From: Eutreptiella sp. 'Long Island Sound 2002'
Lineage: Eukaryota > Euglenozoa > Euglenophyceae > Eutreptiales > Eutreptiaceae
DNA length: 64,000 bases
Assembly (NCBI GenBank): GCA_964036045.1
Contig: OZ038380.1
Location: 10,811,913 to 10,875,912, forward strand
Direction of reading: 5' to 3'
Shown here: piece by piece, positions 53,473 through 64,000 of the stretch
How positions within the stretch are numbered: position 1 is the stretch's first letter
Layout: each line of letters opens with the position of its first letter
Notes under the pieces: generated by a model
Databases searched by the model: none
What the model saw: only the letters and a program-made list of their open reading frames with translations
Told to the model about the DNA's origin: nothing
Position numbers and translations under genes: made by a program

Positions 53473-53903
53473 GAAAAGTTTATAGTGGTTTCAGCACTGT
53501 GTTTTTGCTTCTCCTGCTGCTTGCTGTTGGTGTGGGGTTTCCTGCTGCTTGTTTTGGAAGATGAAAAGCTTTTGTTTGTTGAAATACAGTAAAGCCAAGT
53601 CAATCCAGGATAGCCCAAGCCAGAAGTATGCAAGGAGAAGAGAATCAGGATCAAAGCATGAAGGGCTGCAGTGTAAACAGTGAAAGATGATTGGATATCC
53701 ACAGAAACTGCAACTCAGGTCAAATCGGAATGCATATTCACAAAGATAGCTGAAATGTTAAGAGTTGGAAAACTGCCCCATGGTCACTCTATCTCCATAG
53801 TGCCATCTCAGGAGATGTGCACTCTTTGTTTTGGGTCCCATATGTGCTGAGGTGGCAGGGCATGTGGCGATGAGGTCACTGCCATGTCACATGGGATCTT
53901 CCT
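53473..53903 (-). other. Probable 5' LTR of element C, outer end undefined
   Basis: By position this should be the LTR (on the minus strand it ends ...AACTTTTC just before the primer site). The partner LTR is outside the window, so the outer boundary cannot be placed. I see no gene here. Confidence 0.4.
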
Positions 53904-53993
53904 ACTTAGCTAGGCTGACCGGGAATTGAACCCAGGACCTTCCAAAAAGAGGTGCCCAGCCCCCTAGGGTGCATACCACTAGGATAGCTAAGT
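53904..53993 (-). tRNA. tRNA-like sequence, probably a pseudogene or SINE head
   Basis: On the minus strand, ACTTAGCTA and TAGCTAAGT (53985-53993 and 53904-53912) pair perfectly, like an acceptor stem. A-box-like TAGTGGTATG is followed by B box GGTTCAATTCC, with a five-pair T-arm CTGGG/CCCGG. The 90-nt span is long, the 9-bp stem is abnormal, and the anticodon arm is not convincing, so I do not assign an amino acid. Confidence 0.35.
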
Positions 53994-55949
53994 ATTCATG
54001 GAAAAACATAGATAAATTCATAGGCTCTGCCTTGGATATGTCAGTTCTCAGTCAACTCAAGAAAAGATGATTTGCCTCACATTGAAAGGGGATTAAGGGG
54101 TCCACTCCATATCCTGATTGGGTGTTTGGTTCCATAGGTCAAAATGTGTTATCACCAGTTTTGGTGGGACCAATACTAAGATAGAAATGCATGGATGCTC
54201 AGTGCATCTCTAATACAACTAGAGTATGCCTCAAAGCATTGGAAAAGCACTTTTTCTTACTTTCCCCCCCTTGTAGGCGCCAAAGACGCTGAAGAAAATC
54301 TTTCTTTGGGTGGTATTACAATGCTGCAGGTTTGTTGCTACCATTGTGAAGTGCAACCCCCCCCCCGAGGGGGGCCACGGTCACTTCATGCCCCACTCCC
54401 CCTCCCTGTGGAGGGAAGGGCCACGACATTGGGGGCAATTCGTGACACCTCCATGGGGTACAAAGGCCACTTCATGACACCTCCTATGGGGTAAGAAGGG
54501 CACTTCAGGACACCACAGGGCACTTCGTGACACTCTCTGTGGGGTATAAAGGGCACTTCATGGTTGGATACCATTGTGGACTCATTGTAGCACGGGAGCC
54601 TCTTGGCCTTGATCCCGAGAGGTGATCTCGAGTATTGTGCAGTGAGCAGGCTACACCAGCTCATCTTAGTCTGAAACAAAAAAATGGAGGCACTTCATGG
54701 GTGAATGCTTAGACATGGATTTGATGTACAAATCGAGCAACATGCAACACAATGAGCAGCCAAACAATGAAACAGCCACTGTAGTGCATCACTTCAGTGA
54801 GGTTCAAGTCATTTCTCATGACCAGCCTTTGTGAACCATGTTATTTGCAAAGACACAAAAGATATCTTTTTATGCGCAAGAACACTCATGTGCCTTTCCA
54901 AAAGGATTTGGCACGGGATTATGAAAATTCCTGTTTGCACGAGAAAGTATACTTTCCGGCACCCTATACTCTATTGTGTTCTACAATTTATTGTCAGGGG
55001 GGAACGTTTCCAAGAGGAAGGAAAAGAAGTTTATTTATTTTGGTTGTAACTTGGGATTCTTCATCAACCATTTTTCGTTCATAATTCATGTTCTCATGCC
55101 GCGCCAAGACTAATTCATCATGTATCTGTTGCGCAGAGCCTCGCGCACGAGACACATCCGTAAAAGCCTTTTTTCCAAGCCTTCCGGCAATCGAAGGGAA
55201 AGTATCACAGGCGGAGGCCTTTTCTTATGTGTACCATCTACGAAGAGGAAACTTGGAGCTATTGAAGGGGGCAAATTCCGCACAGTTCCAGATCATTGCC
55301 ATCGGTTTTCTCTCGGAAACAACATTGTTTCGTTGATTGTTGATGCTAACCAATCGGCAAAAAACTATCTAAAACGGTCAAAACCGAGGTTTTTTTTTCT
55401 CATCTTTGTGAACACCTTGCATCAAGGGTACTGAAAACGCAATTATTCAGGTGTGTCTGCGGGAGTACGCATTGGGCGCGTTCGGGGCGTTTTGTACCCT
55501 GCAGCTTCCAAGTGAGGCCGGCCGACGACGCTGCCACCCACCCTGGACGCCCCTCGGGGTCAGGGGTGCAGCCTGTGAGGGGCAGACGCACCACTGCCTC
55601 ACCAAGTGTTCCTCGAGTGCGCGCATTGACCGTCTAAGGTGAGACCCACCAGTTCCCAGAAAGCCGGGGCCTGTCGGCGAGACCGGTGTTTCTGAGCGTC
55701 CGCTCGCCTGCCCGTGGTGGACCTAGCTTGGTCCAGGTGCCTCTCTCCTTCGCGCCATGCATGGTGCTCTCGGCCCTCCCTCACCTGGGGCCCCTTCCAT
55801 CCGAGTGCGTGTGTGTGTGACGGCTAGATGTTTTGCCGATGGACGGCCACTGGGCGGGCCAACGGACGATGGCTCTGGCGCTCCATGACATGACATGACA
55901 TGACATTGTACCCTGCAGCTCGAGCTGCCTAAGTCTGAAGCCAGCGTTT
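53994..55949. other. Intergenic DNA without a recognisable gene
   Basis: There are only short frames with no known domain. It includes the minisatellite at 54415-54565 and a (CATGA)4-5 run at about 55883-55906. A plus-strand frame at 55120-55434 (104 codons) is open but unlike anything I know. Confidence 0.6.
54415..54565. repeat. Degenerate minisatellite, ~32-bp unit
   Basis: Units of the form GGGCACTTCATGACACCTCC followed by TATGGGGTAAGAA recur about four times, with deletions in some copies. Confidence 0.65.
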
Positions 55950-57002
55950 CAATCCCCAATGTTGGCATTTGCAAGCCAAATCCTAGTGGTTTCCATTAGA
56001 AATCCTAGCTTTTCCATACCAAATTTTCCATCCCAAGTCCCGGCATTTCCCTCCGAGTCCTAGCAAGTCCATACCCCAATCCTAGTGTTTCGATGCAAAA
56101 TCCAAGCAGTTCCATCCAAAATCATTGTTTTTTCATCCCGATCGCGGTGATTCCATCCCAAAATTTAGCATCACCAAGCAATTTACGGCGGTTGGATCCC
56201 AAATCCTAGTGTTTTTCAAGCAGATTCTAACCTTTTGGAGCCCAATTCTACTGTTTGCATCCCGATTCGTACCATTTTCAAGCAAAGTCTTCCTGTTTTT
56301 ATCTCAAATCCCAGCGCTTTCAAGCCAAATCCTAGCAAGTCCATATCCAAATCCCAGTGTTTCGATGCAAAATCCAAGCAGTTCCATCCAAAATCTTCGT
56401 TTTTCCATCCGGATCACGGTGTTTCTATCGCAAATTGTAGCATCACCTAGCAATTTACAGCGGTTGGATCCCAAATCCTAGTGTCTTTCAAGCAAATTCT
56501 AACCTTTTGGAGCCCAATCCCAACGTTTGCATCCAAATTCGTACCGTTTTCAAGCCAATTCCTCCTGTTTTCATCTCAAATCCCAGCGCTTTCAGGCCAA
56601 ATCCCAGCGTGTCCATCCCATTCTTAGCACTTCCATGCCAAATCCGAGTGTTTCCGTGCCAAATCTAAACATTTGCATCCCAATGTGTAGCGTTTCTAGG
56701 CCAAATCTTAGTGTTTCCAAGCCAATTGTATTGTCTTCATCCCCAATTCCAACATTTCCAAGCCACTTCCTAGTGTTTCCAATCCATATCGCGGCGATTG
56801 AATGCCAATTCCTTGCTTTTCCATCCCAAATGCTAACATCTCCGTACCAAATTCGGACCTTTCCATCCCAAATCAAAGAGTTTCGAAACCAAATCTTCGC
56901 ATTTTCATCGAATTGTATTGTTTCCATCCCAAATCCTAGTGTTTCTCTCCTACATCCTAGTATTTCCATCCCAAATCTGAGCATTTTTATCCCAAATCCT
57001 GC
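55950..57002. repeat. 21-bp satellite array with a higher-order period of about 272 bp
   Basis: The monomers vary around CCTAGTGTTTCCATCCCAAAT (21 bp). The block starting TAGCAAGTCC at 56061 recurs at 56333 with the same order of variant monomers, so about 13 monomers form a higher-order unit. The 21-bp period keeps frames open (a heptad like FPSQILT), which gives false long ORFs on both strands. Confidence 0.85.
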
Positions 57003-59974
57003 TATTTTCGCTATGGAAAGGCATGGAGTCGGGACCCCAAAACAATTTTTGGGCTTAAAATCGCAACAACCAAAAAATTAGTGATTTTGATCCAAAAGAA
57101 TAAAGAGTATTTTTTCGACATTTTGACCCTCTCACCTACCTGCCCCATTGCCCCCCTTCAAAGAAGTGATGCTTTCAGGTGAAAAGGGGGGGGGGGGGTT
57201 CGGGAGGTCGAAAAATTAATTGGGGGTCTATGTTTATTGGACACAATAATGAATTTACAAAAGGTTAAACAAACCATTCAAACCCTTGTAGTAGGGTATG
57301 CCTATGGGCCCAAAATGGGGATGTTTGTGGTGCTCACCCCACCCACCCACATTCCCAAAATCCCAAAATTGGGGAGGGGGGCAGTACAGAGAGTAATGGG
57401 GGTCAAAAGCGAAAATTCATTGGGGGATCATTTCCTATCTCACGATGATGATTTTCCAAAAGGTTGATCTCTAATTCCAAATCTCGGGGTATGCTACGTG
57501 CACAAACCCCACACACAGGGAAACCCGGGGCCAGTGACCCTGTTGTGGTGTGGGGGCCCCAATAGCTCTTGCCATCGCGAACAGACCAGAAAAAAGGGTT
57601 CCAACGGCCGCGGGGCCCTGGCTGCTTCAAGTTGCCCAACAGAGGGGGGCGTGATCGCGATGATTTGCCCGACGATGCCCGGCCGACTGCCTGTGGACCA
57701 CGGACCGCTGGGACCTGTACCACTGCCCTGCCAGAGTTCTGAGCACAGGAGTTGCCTACACATGCCTCCTCCTCTCCTCCAGCACCCCCTCCCCTCTTCT
57801 CTGCACCCGGTTGCCCTGTTGCCATGCAGCACCCATGGTGTGTTGTCCCTCGGGGAGTAGCCTAGGGTGCTGCAAGGCAAAAGAGGTACCCAGACAGGGT
57901 GCGTGTACATGAGAACATCCCCCCCTCCCTCCCTCCCCCACGCCTCATCTCTCCTGCGAATGATTATGTGAATGGTGCCCGCTTCGGCGCACTGGAAGGG
58001 GGCCAGTGCGCTATCACTGCCCACATGGGTGGCTCTGGGGGGCAGAGCACTGTCGCTGCCCACAGTATGCCTCTTGGCTGGGTCTGGGACAAGAAGTGGT
58101 CAGAGCCAAGTGTCCTCAGGATGTGACCCCCGGAAAGCTTCCCATCCATCCATCCATCCCCAAAATAGGCGTACCCCAGTACAGGGGGGTAGAGGGGTCA
58201 AAATTGAAGAATTCATTGGGGGGGCATTTTCCCTCCCAAAATGATGATTTTACAAGGGGTTAGATGCCTGATACCATATCTCGGGGTATGCTACGCGAAC
58301 GACCCCAAAACGAATGGGGGGGGGGGTATACAACGCCCACGCCTGTGCTTGATCTAACAACCTCTCTCCGAAGTGATTTGACTTTTGCTGTGGCCCTTCT
58401 TCGGGCTTTGGGTTGGGTTTGGGCCATCGTTTGTTGACACTAGGGACCCACCCACATAATGGTGCTAGGCCCATGTATCCAGGGCCATGGGCCCGCCCAA
58501 AGGCCCCCCATTGCTGTTCATGCTGAAGTGCCTTCTTCAACGTGCCTTGCTCAAGGCAATGGAGTTTTGTAGGCTTTGTGAAAGAAGCATCATTTAGCAA
58601 AAAAAAATGGATAAAATTGCATATTTTACAGTGGACTTTATGAATTTTAACCAGGTCATGGCTGTGATTCTCTGCCATGTAGTCTCAACGGGATTTCATG
58701 CAAAAAATACTACCCACAGCATCCCATCACCCAATACAACAAGCAGAAGATCTGTGAAGTTTTGTGCCACATAGACCATGAGTGCTCCAGTGCCTGGAGC
58801 ACTCATTCAGCTTGACATGTTGGAGCAAAGTGCAATGGCATATGGAACTGCGGAAAACCTCACCCAACACCACCATTATCACCGGTGACAGCGATGAAAA
58901 TAGCCACCAGCACCAGAGAAAATTGCAACATATTTCACCGCTGAGTCCATATGCACACACACCACAATCCCTCAGCACAATGCAACACAAGGCTCGGTGC
59001 TCAGGGAGATTGATTTGTGAAAAACTGTTTACCTTGAATTACCAAGTATGCCCTTGACAGCGCAGGGGTGCCCTTCAAAGGATGGGGATGAGAGGGTACC
59101 GAATGGTACTGGCTGAGTCCCTCAAAGCAATGTCCCCTGCTGAGCCGCACTTTTTTTACCCTTAACCTTTACTTTGCCCACAGAGCAATAGATCACCATC
59201 GGTGGCAACATCAAAACGACCTCACACCCCAGACTGACCAGCACTCAGCCTGTGGAGCTTCCACAGACACCAAGCACCAGCAGATGCCAGAATGTACCTG
59301 ACACCACCAGCCCATTGGATCCTCTCCAACCCTGCACGGATGGGGAGGAGGAAAAAGGTACAACCTCCCATGCACTACAAATGGCGTGCGCGCAAACCTA
59401 CCAGCCCGTGCGTGAACCACTGTGTCCCACATGGAGTGGCCAGTGGACAAACAAGGGGCAAAGCAGGGAAGTCAGCACCCTGATGCTGGGGGGGGGGGGG
59501 GGGGACCTACATAGCCACACAAATGGTATGGTGGAACACAAATTATATAAGCGTTGGGTGGGTTCAAAAAGGGACACTGTGTACCAAACTGTGCGTGGGT
59601 CAGGGGCGCAACGCCGGCCTCAACAGAACTGCCCCCACATGCATGGGCTGCAGCGTATACCACAAGCCCAAAACCAGTGGGAATATTAGACATTGGAACC
59701 ATCACTGGCCTTCTGCCCACTGTCCATGCAAGCACAGGCAAACCAGCCCAGCCAGCGCTTTGCCTTGGTGAGGCTTTTACGCAGTTACTGTTCATCGTAC
59801 GAGTGGTGGGGCTGTGGCAAAATCATGGGAATAACAAGAGGAGTGCATGACCACTGCGCTGCTGCAGAAAGAGCCTGACAGCTGTCCTCAGTGTAATCTC
59901 GGGCAGACAGGTCATGGGGGTCATAATGAGGGGTTGGGAATGACACCCAACCAACTTGCCAACATGCCTGCCAC
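57003..59974. other. Intergenic DNA between satellite and PDX1 3' end
   Basis: It contains three copies of a dispersed ~200-bp repeat (about 57215-57330, 57395-57520, 58185-58390) and poly-G runs. The frames at 57498-58063, 58782-59057 and 59252-59850 show no domain that I recognise. The PDX1 3' untranslated region must lie in the last few hundred bases, but no clear polyadenylation signal was picked out. Confidence 0.55.
58185..58390. repeat. Dispersed repeat, best-preserved outside PDX1
   Basis: It shares with 60930-61110 the string of motifs ATGATTTTACAAGGGGTT, GGGGTATGC, a G-rich run, GGTATAC and CTTGATCTAACAACCTCT. Partial copies are at about 57215-57330 and 57395-57520. Confidence 0.7.
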
Positions 59975-60307
59975 CTACGCGTACTCCTTTGTTGAGAGTG
60001 TCTTGGGGTCGAAATCAATGCCGACCATAGCCTCGCCGAGATTGGTGCTGGTCTCCGCCAGCTTCTTGGGATCATTATAATACGTGCAAGCATCCACAAT
60101 GGCCTTGGCACGCTTGATAGGATCGCCAGACTTGAAAATGCCAGACCCAACAAAGCAACCGTCAACGCCCAGTTGCATCATCATGGAAACGTCTGCTGGC
60201 GTGGCAATGCCACCAGCAGCAAAGGTCACGACAGGGAGGCGACCCAGCTCCCTTGTCTGTTGGACAAGGTGGAGAGGGCACTGGTGCTCCTTGGCAAAGA
60301 CAAAGAC
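59975..60307 (-). CDS. PDX1: PDX1 (pyridoxal 5'-phosphate synthase, PdxS subunit), last exon
   Basis: PDX1 forms the TIM-barrel subunit that makes PLP from ribose 5-phosphate, glyceraldehyde 3-phosphate and ammonia supplied by PDX2, in the cytosol in most eukaryotes. This exon encodes the C-terminal 110 residues. They start VFVFAKE and include [20 protein letters not shown] and [16 protein letters not shown], which form the conserved phosphate-binding loops near the end of the barrel, then NLGEAMVGI. The acceptor is GATTGCCAG|GTCTTTGTC (AG at 60309-60308) and the stop is UAG 59977-59975. The length after NLGEAMVGI is that usual for the family. The preceding exon is at 63113-63056. Confidence 0.93.
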   Translation of the reverse strand, partial: VFVFAKEHQCPLHLVQQTRELGRLPVVTFAAGGIATPADVSMMMQLGVDGCFVGSGIFKSGDPIKRAKAIVDACTYYNDPKKLAETSTNLGEAMVGIDFDPKTLSTKEYA

Positions 60308-60569
60308 CTGGCAATCACAAAACAGGATATCGGCGGTGACGGGAGGGGGCATTGGCGGGGGCATTGGCGATGCAAGTGAAGGGGTAAAATGAAAAACAAG
60401 AGTCCGACAGACAAACAGTCCCCTACCACAGGCACACACTCCCGTACCACAGCGCCCGCCATAATGCCCATGGCTCTTGCCACACCAGTTGGCAGCAGTT
60501 GAGGAGAGAAATATCAAACGCCCACACAAAAAAATTATTTTGCCTTCAGCAGTGCACCTCGAAGAGAGG

Positions 60570-60650
60570 GTCAGTCAGCCAATCAGTCAGTCAAACACAC
60601 AAGCAGTCAATCAGACAGTCAGTCGGGCAAGCAGGCAGGCAGACAGAAAC
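60570..60650. repeat. CAGT/CAGG-type short tandem repeat
   Basis: Imperfect CAGTCAGT, AAGCAGTCAATCAGACAGTC and GGCAGGCAGGCAGAC runs within the PDX1 intron. Confidence 0.7.
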
Positions 60651-60715
60651 ACACAGTTTGGGTTTTTTCAGTGGCAGACTTGGCTTCAAGCAGTGGGGAG
60701 CACAGATACTGTCAG

Positions 60716-60800
60716 ATCAAACAACGGTCGAGCGGTAATGCACCCGACCGCAGACGTATAGGTCGGTGGTTGGATTCCCAGTCGGCCGATCACCGCTGGC
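60716..60800 (+). other. tRNA-like sequence in the PDX1 intron
   Basis: GGTCGAGCGGTAATGC resembles the A-box/D-arm of tRNAs, and GGTTGGATTCC (60768-60778) differs from a consensus B box by one base. CCGACC and GGTCGG can pair in between. The acceptor arms do not pair convincingly. It is probably a SINE head or old tRNA pseudogene. Confidence 0.3.
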
Positions 60801-60929
60801 GTTGACTATCCGGTCATCGCTGCCCAATCTGACCCTCGTTCAAACCCCGCTGAGCACAAACTTCTGAGCACAAACTTTTGACCCCCCCCCCCCAAAGTGA
60901 TATCCAGTTTCAGGGGATAGAGCCCTCAG

Positions 60930-61110
60930 AATCAAAAAATCCATTGGGGGATTGCCTTATTGGGCAAAATAATGATTTTACAAGGGGTTGGACATCAAAT
61001 ATCATGCCTTGGGGTATGCAACGCAAATGACCCCCAAAAAGGGGGGGTATACGACACCCGCACCTGCACTTGATCTAACAACCTCTTTTCGAGGTGATTC
61101 TATTGCTTTG
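60930..61110. repeat. Dispersed ~200-bp repeat, intronic copy
   Basis: It matches 58185-58390 motif by motif (ATGATTTTACAAGGGGTT, GGGGTATGCAACGC, GGGGGTATACGACACC, CTTGATCTAACAACCTCT). Confidence 0.7.
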
Positions 61111-63055
61111 GGCAAGGCACTGCGAAGAGCACAGGACGACATAACACTTAAGCCCCGCCTCTTAAGGTGCACGAACTAGTACACATCACTTGTGGGATCA
61201 CCTCTGAGTGGCCATACTGTGCCATTCTATTGCCTTGGACAAGCCCACCTCGCAGAGAACTGCCCCTAGCAATGCACCACAAAGTGGCCCTGGAGTTTTC
61301 CCAACCCATCTACACAAATTAGTGAGAAAACCCGAAAACCCGAAAAGAGCCCTTTCACAGGGCGCCGGTGGAGCACAAAAAATTTTGAGCGGGGGGATAT
61401 GGAAAAAGTTCAATGGGCAGTGTGCTCTTGGCCCCCCATCTGAGGGGCGGGGGATTTGGAAAAGGGGCTCCAAGCCCCCCATATCTACAAAAAGATCCAC
61501 CTACACCTTCTCGCTTAGCTCACCTTAATTTGGTTGTGGTAACCCCCGCCAGAGTCCACAATGTGTACTGCTAGTGTGCGAGAAATTTGCGGAGAACCCT
61601 GAATTTTGCGGTCAATTTGAAATACGAAATTTCCCACGCGAAAGTACAGTGCCACAAACCCCCCTCCCCTGTTTATGGCACCCATGTACTGCCACCAAAT
61701 GATGACCAAGGCCACTGCTGGCATCGCGCCTGCCACTGCCTCAGCACCTGTGGCCTCCACACGCTGACCTGTGCCTGCTCCTCCTGCTGCACACCGCCTG
61801 CACACCACCGGCTTGGCCAGCTGGGGGAAGTGCATGGGGCTGGTGGGGGTGGGCGCATGCGGCAGAGCCCGCAGATCCACCCGCGGTGCGAATCTCCGCG
61901 GCGCCGCGCTGGCCGCTTGCCTGGCCTGGCCCAAGGCCACCCAACGGTCATTGGAGGTCACCCAAAAATACTGATTTTCCAGCCAATCATGCCAGCCCAA
62001 ATTGGCCATATCCCTTCTTATGGACGGGGTACACTGTGCTGTGTGCCCCCTGCTCCGCGCGCCACAACACATGACATGACAAAGGAACTGACAGGACAAA
62101 TCATCTGAAAACAAGAAGCCAGTTGCTGGTGTGATCAACTGCAGTTCAACACCACACATCAGTGAACACCAAGACCAGCAATCACAGGGCCTGCCACCAC
62201 GGCAAAGAAGAGGAGCATCCAGCAACAGCTCAACCCCATCCCATATCTATACAACCTTCATGCATTTCTTTGGGCAGGTCTAAATCAATGGCGCAATGAG
62301 ACCAACTGAAAGCACACTGAAAGGTCACCACACAAGATATGGCGCAAAGCGCCCAGGGGGAAGTTCAGGCCCTGATCTATCCCCCCTCCCCTTGACCCCA
62401 TCCATCTATAATCTTTTAACCAAGTAGCTGTCATCAGACTAGGCCAGAGCTGTCACATTTTGTGCTGTGCGGTTTGTTGCTCTAGTCAGTTGGTCAGTTG
62501 TTCATCTTTGACGTTTGGGGGTTTTTATCCCTGAATTTCTGAGCACCTTTGGGGGTGGGGTTGTGGGGGGGAGGGGGGATTGAGACCTAATTAAAGTGAC
62601 CTATGCGAAGGGGCAGGTGAAACCTTTGGTAGACTGACCGTGTAGCACAGCCACCCACCAAGAGCTACTGGATTGCACCCACTCAAAGGCACGTACCTTC
62701 AGAAAAGAGTGGGAATGCAATGCAAATTGGTTTAAGAAACAAAAAGCACTGCAAGAGGGGGGGGGGGGGGGGGCTGAACTATTTGGTAGAAATTTCGTTC
62801 ATAGTGGCACGACAAACAGGAGCAGGTGCAGAAATGCGGCAAACATGAGGCAGTGCACTCCTCAGCCGGAACTGAGTGCATCTTTGTTCTCCAGGTTTAA
62901 AAGGGGGGGGGGGGATATCTCCGGGGCTATTGGGGGGTAAGAAAAAACACAACTCCAACACATGCATTCTCCGCCCTGAAAGCGCTGGACAGAACATCAC
63001 AGATAACAAAAGGGGGATGATGGACACATGAGGTAATGAAGGGTGAGAGAAAGAC

Positions 63056-63113
63056 CTCATCTTCGTCCATGGACTTGAGACGCCTGATTTCTTTGAAGAT
63101 CTCGCGTGTGTGC
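63056..63113 (-). CDS. PDX1: PDX1, penultimate exon (58 nt)
   Basis: It encodes HTREIFKEIRRLKSMDEDE, the family's VRHAR..MGEIR.L..MDEDEVF segment just before the VFVFAKE of the last exon. It starts with the third base of a codon (acceptor CATACCCACAG|G, AG at 63115-63114) and ends GATGAG|GTCTTT (donor GT at 63055-63054) in phase 0. Joining to 60307 keeps the frame and gives the expected protein order. The exons encoding the catalytic lysines and most of the barrel should lie right of the window; I found none between 63114 and 64000. Confidence 0.88.
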
Positions 63114-64000
63114 CTGTGGGTATGACGCATGATTGAGGGGTGACCTCTTAGGTTCCCTACCCAACTCCTTCCTCCGTCAAGGCAACACAAACGCCGCTCA
63201 GAGGACCACTCCATTCACGCATTACTCCCAACACATCTCAACTCAACAACTCAAGACATCATCATCCCTACAGATACCTACAGATATGAAGAGGAAACCC
63301 TCCACATGTGGATCGGTGGGTTGGTGAGTTGGGTTGGGGGTGAAGGGGGCGGGTTCAAAAAGGAACTGCCCCACCCGCTGGCAGCATGACTTTGGGGGTT
63401 GGTGCCTAGTATTTTGCATCCCATAGGGCACGTACCAAAGTGGAGAAGCAACCTCCGAGGAGGAAGAGAAGAGGAAGCGAATCCAAAAGCACACCCCCAG
63501 AAAATCTAAGCACAATCCCTATTATAGGAATACCACCACACGCCACTTGAAAGTGGCCGGTACTACATGTGCTTCACTTGCAAAAGGTCCACAACATCAA
63601 ACATGCCCTACTCAAGATGCATTGCAAGATGCATTGCAATCTTCCTACAAACTTGTTCTGCAGACCCCGCGGCAGGGACACAAAACGTGTGGGCTTGCGT
63701 CCTCACTGCTGTACATACCGGTGTCTGCACCTGCTTTTTCTTGACTGTTGGACCCTCTTTTGCCTGTGTTGTGTGCACCTGCCACCAGCTTGCTGTTGCA
63801 ATTGTCACATGTTTTCTAATGGAGTATGGACACTGTTGATCAAGCTGGCAGCCCTCCGACCGGTCTGTACCTGCCAGAACTTGCCTCCACTTTTGCAACC
63901 GGCGGTAGCCGCTTTTGCAACCACCCTTGAACCCCCCCCCCCTCCTTGAGTACCCCCGAATGCCTGCCCCCTCCCCGCCAACGCTTTCAGTTCTCAGCCC
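63114..64000. other. PDX1 upstream intron sequence, nothing else recognised
   Basis: By position this is intron upstream of the 58-nt exon. Short direct repeats (AAGATGCATTGC twice at about 63615-63640) and C-rich runs near 63930 are the only structure seen. Confidence 0.5.

Larger units (their letters stand above)
60308..63055 (-). other. PDX1 intron, 2,748 bp
   Basis: The canonical GT (63055-63054) and AG (60309-60308) borders are phase 0. The intron carries a CAGT-rich tract (about 60570-60650), a tRNA-like segment (about 60716-60800), a copy of the dispersed repeat (60930-61110) and 17-base poly-G (62757-62773). Open frames such as 61208-61528 and 61587-62108 have no recognisable domain. 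Confidence 0.85.

Noticed and set aside
53904-53993. Functional tRNA gene
   Set aside because: The stem is 9 bp, the span is 90 nt and the anticodon arm is not convincing.
55120-55434. 104-codon plus-strand frame as a gene
   Set aside because: No recognisable domain, and the frame overlaps another open frame of similar quality.
55950-57002. CRISPR-like array
   Set aside because: The monomers are degenerate and contiguous without unique spacers, and the genome is eukaryotic.
56527-57081. 184-codon frame with heptads like FPSQ
   Set aside because: It is a product of a 21-bp satellite without stops; the reverse strand is also open.
62630-62690. Another tRNA-like segment (GACCGTGTAGCACAG...)
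   Set aside because: No B box and no pairing arms.

Overview
The window is eukaryotic nuclear DNA from a large, repeat-rich genome. Six LTR retrotransposons with chromodomain or retropepsin/gag hallmarks fill positions 1 to about 53,470. The remaining 10.5 kb is repeat-littered flanking DNA that carries the last two exons of one recognisable cellular gene, PDX1 (PLP synthase, PdxS family), on the minus strand. A spliced PDX1 with canonical GT-AG borders and a 2.7 kb intron excludes bacteria and makes an animal unlikely. A plant-lineage alga or other photosynthetic protist fits, but the species cannot be fixed from this sequence.

Layout, from outside in. Element C (minus strand, oldest visible) has its tRNA-iMet primer site at 53,461, its gag at 53,372-50,742, and its retropepsin at 50,741-50,699 resuming at 37,440-37,242. 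Two insertions sit about 200 bp apart inside its protease gene. The first is element E0 (family 1, plus strand, from before base 1 to 37,241). The second is element D (minus strand, 37,445-50,698, 4-bp target duplication GTAC). E0 is itself broken by E1 (family 1, 728-11,505, duplication GAATG, in gag), by element B (minus strand, 15,931-33,110, duplication GTGT, in integrase), by a 470-bp TIR element (35,476-35,945) and by a possible tRNA-derived SINE (about 34,402-34,577). D is broken by E2 (family 1, 38,456-49,298, duplication CTGGG). E1, E2 and B have uninterrupted gag and pol and nearly identical LTR pairs, so they look recent. E0 has two nonsense codons and two frameshifts and is dead. 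D is a roughly 2.4 kb non-autonomous element with one 250-codon ORF.

Four points stand out. (1) In all three autonomous families (1, B, C) pol is in the same frame as gag, separated only by a gag stop codon (UAG-GGG, UAG-CGG, UGA-CGG), with no ATG ahead of the protease. This implies Gag-Pol synthesis by stop-codon readthrough. Family 1 also has an 8-bp hairpin just downstream whose loop complements the bases touching the UAG. (2) Families 1 and B carry, between protease and reverse transcriptase, a domain resembling phage-type DNA N6-adenine methyltransferases. The NPPF motif is kept in family 1 and replaced by HCPR in B. (3) In family 1 the gag start codon and 54 codons lie inside the LTR, and the tRNA-iMet primer site is translated as part of Gag. 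(4) As a result, the E1 3' LTR makes a new in-frame 226-aa mini-Gag with the broken E0 gag.

From 53,473 to 64,000 there are unplaced LTR sequence of C, tRNA-like pseudogenes, minisatellites, a 21-bp satellite with a 272-bp higher-order period, a dispersed ~200-bp repeat in four copies, long poly-G tracts and the PDX1 3' exons.
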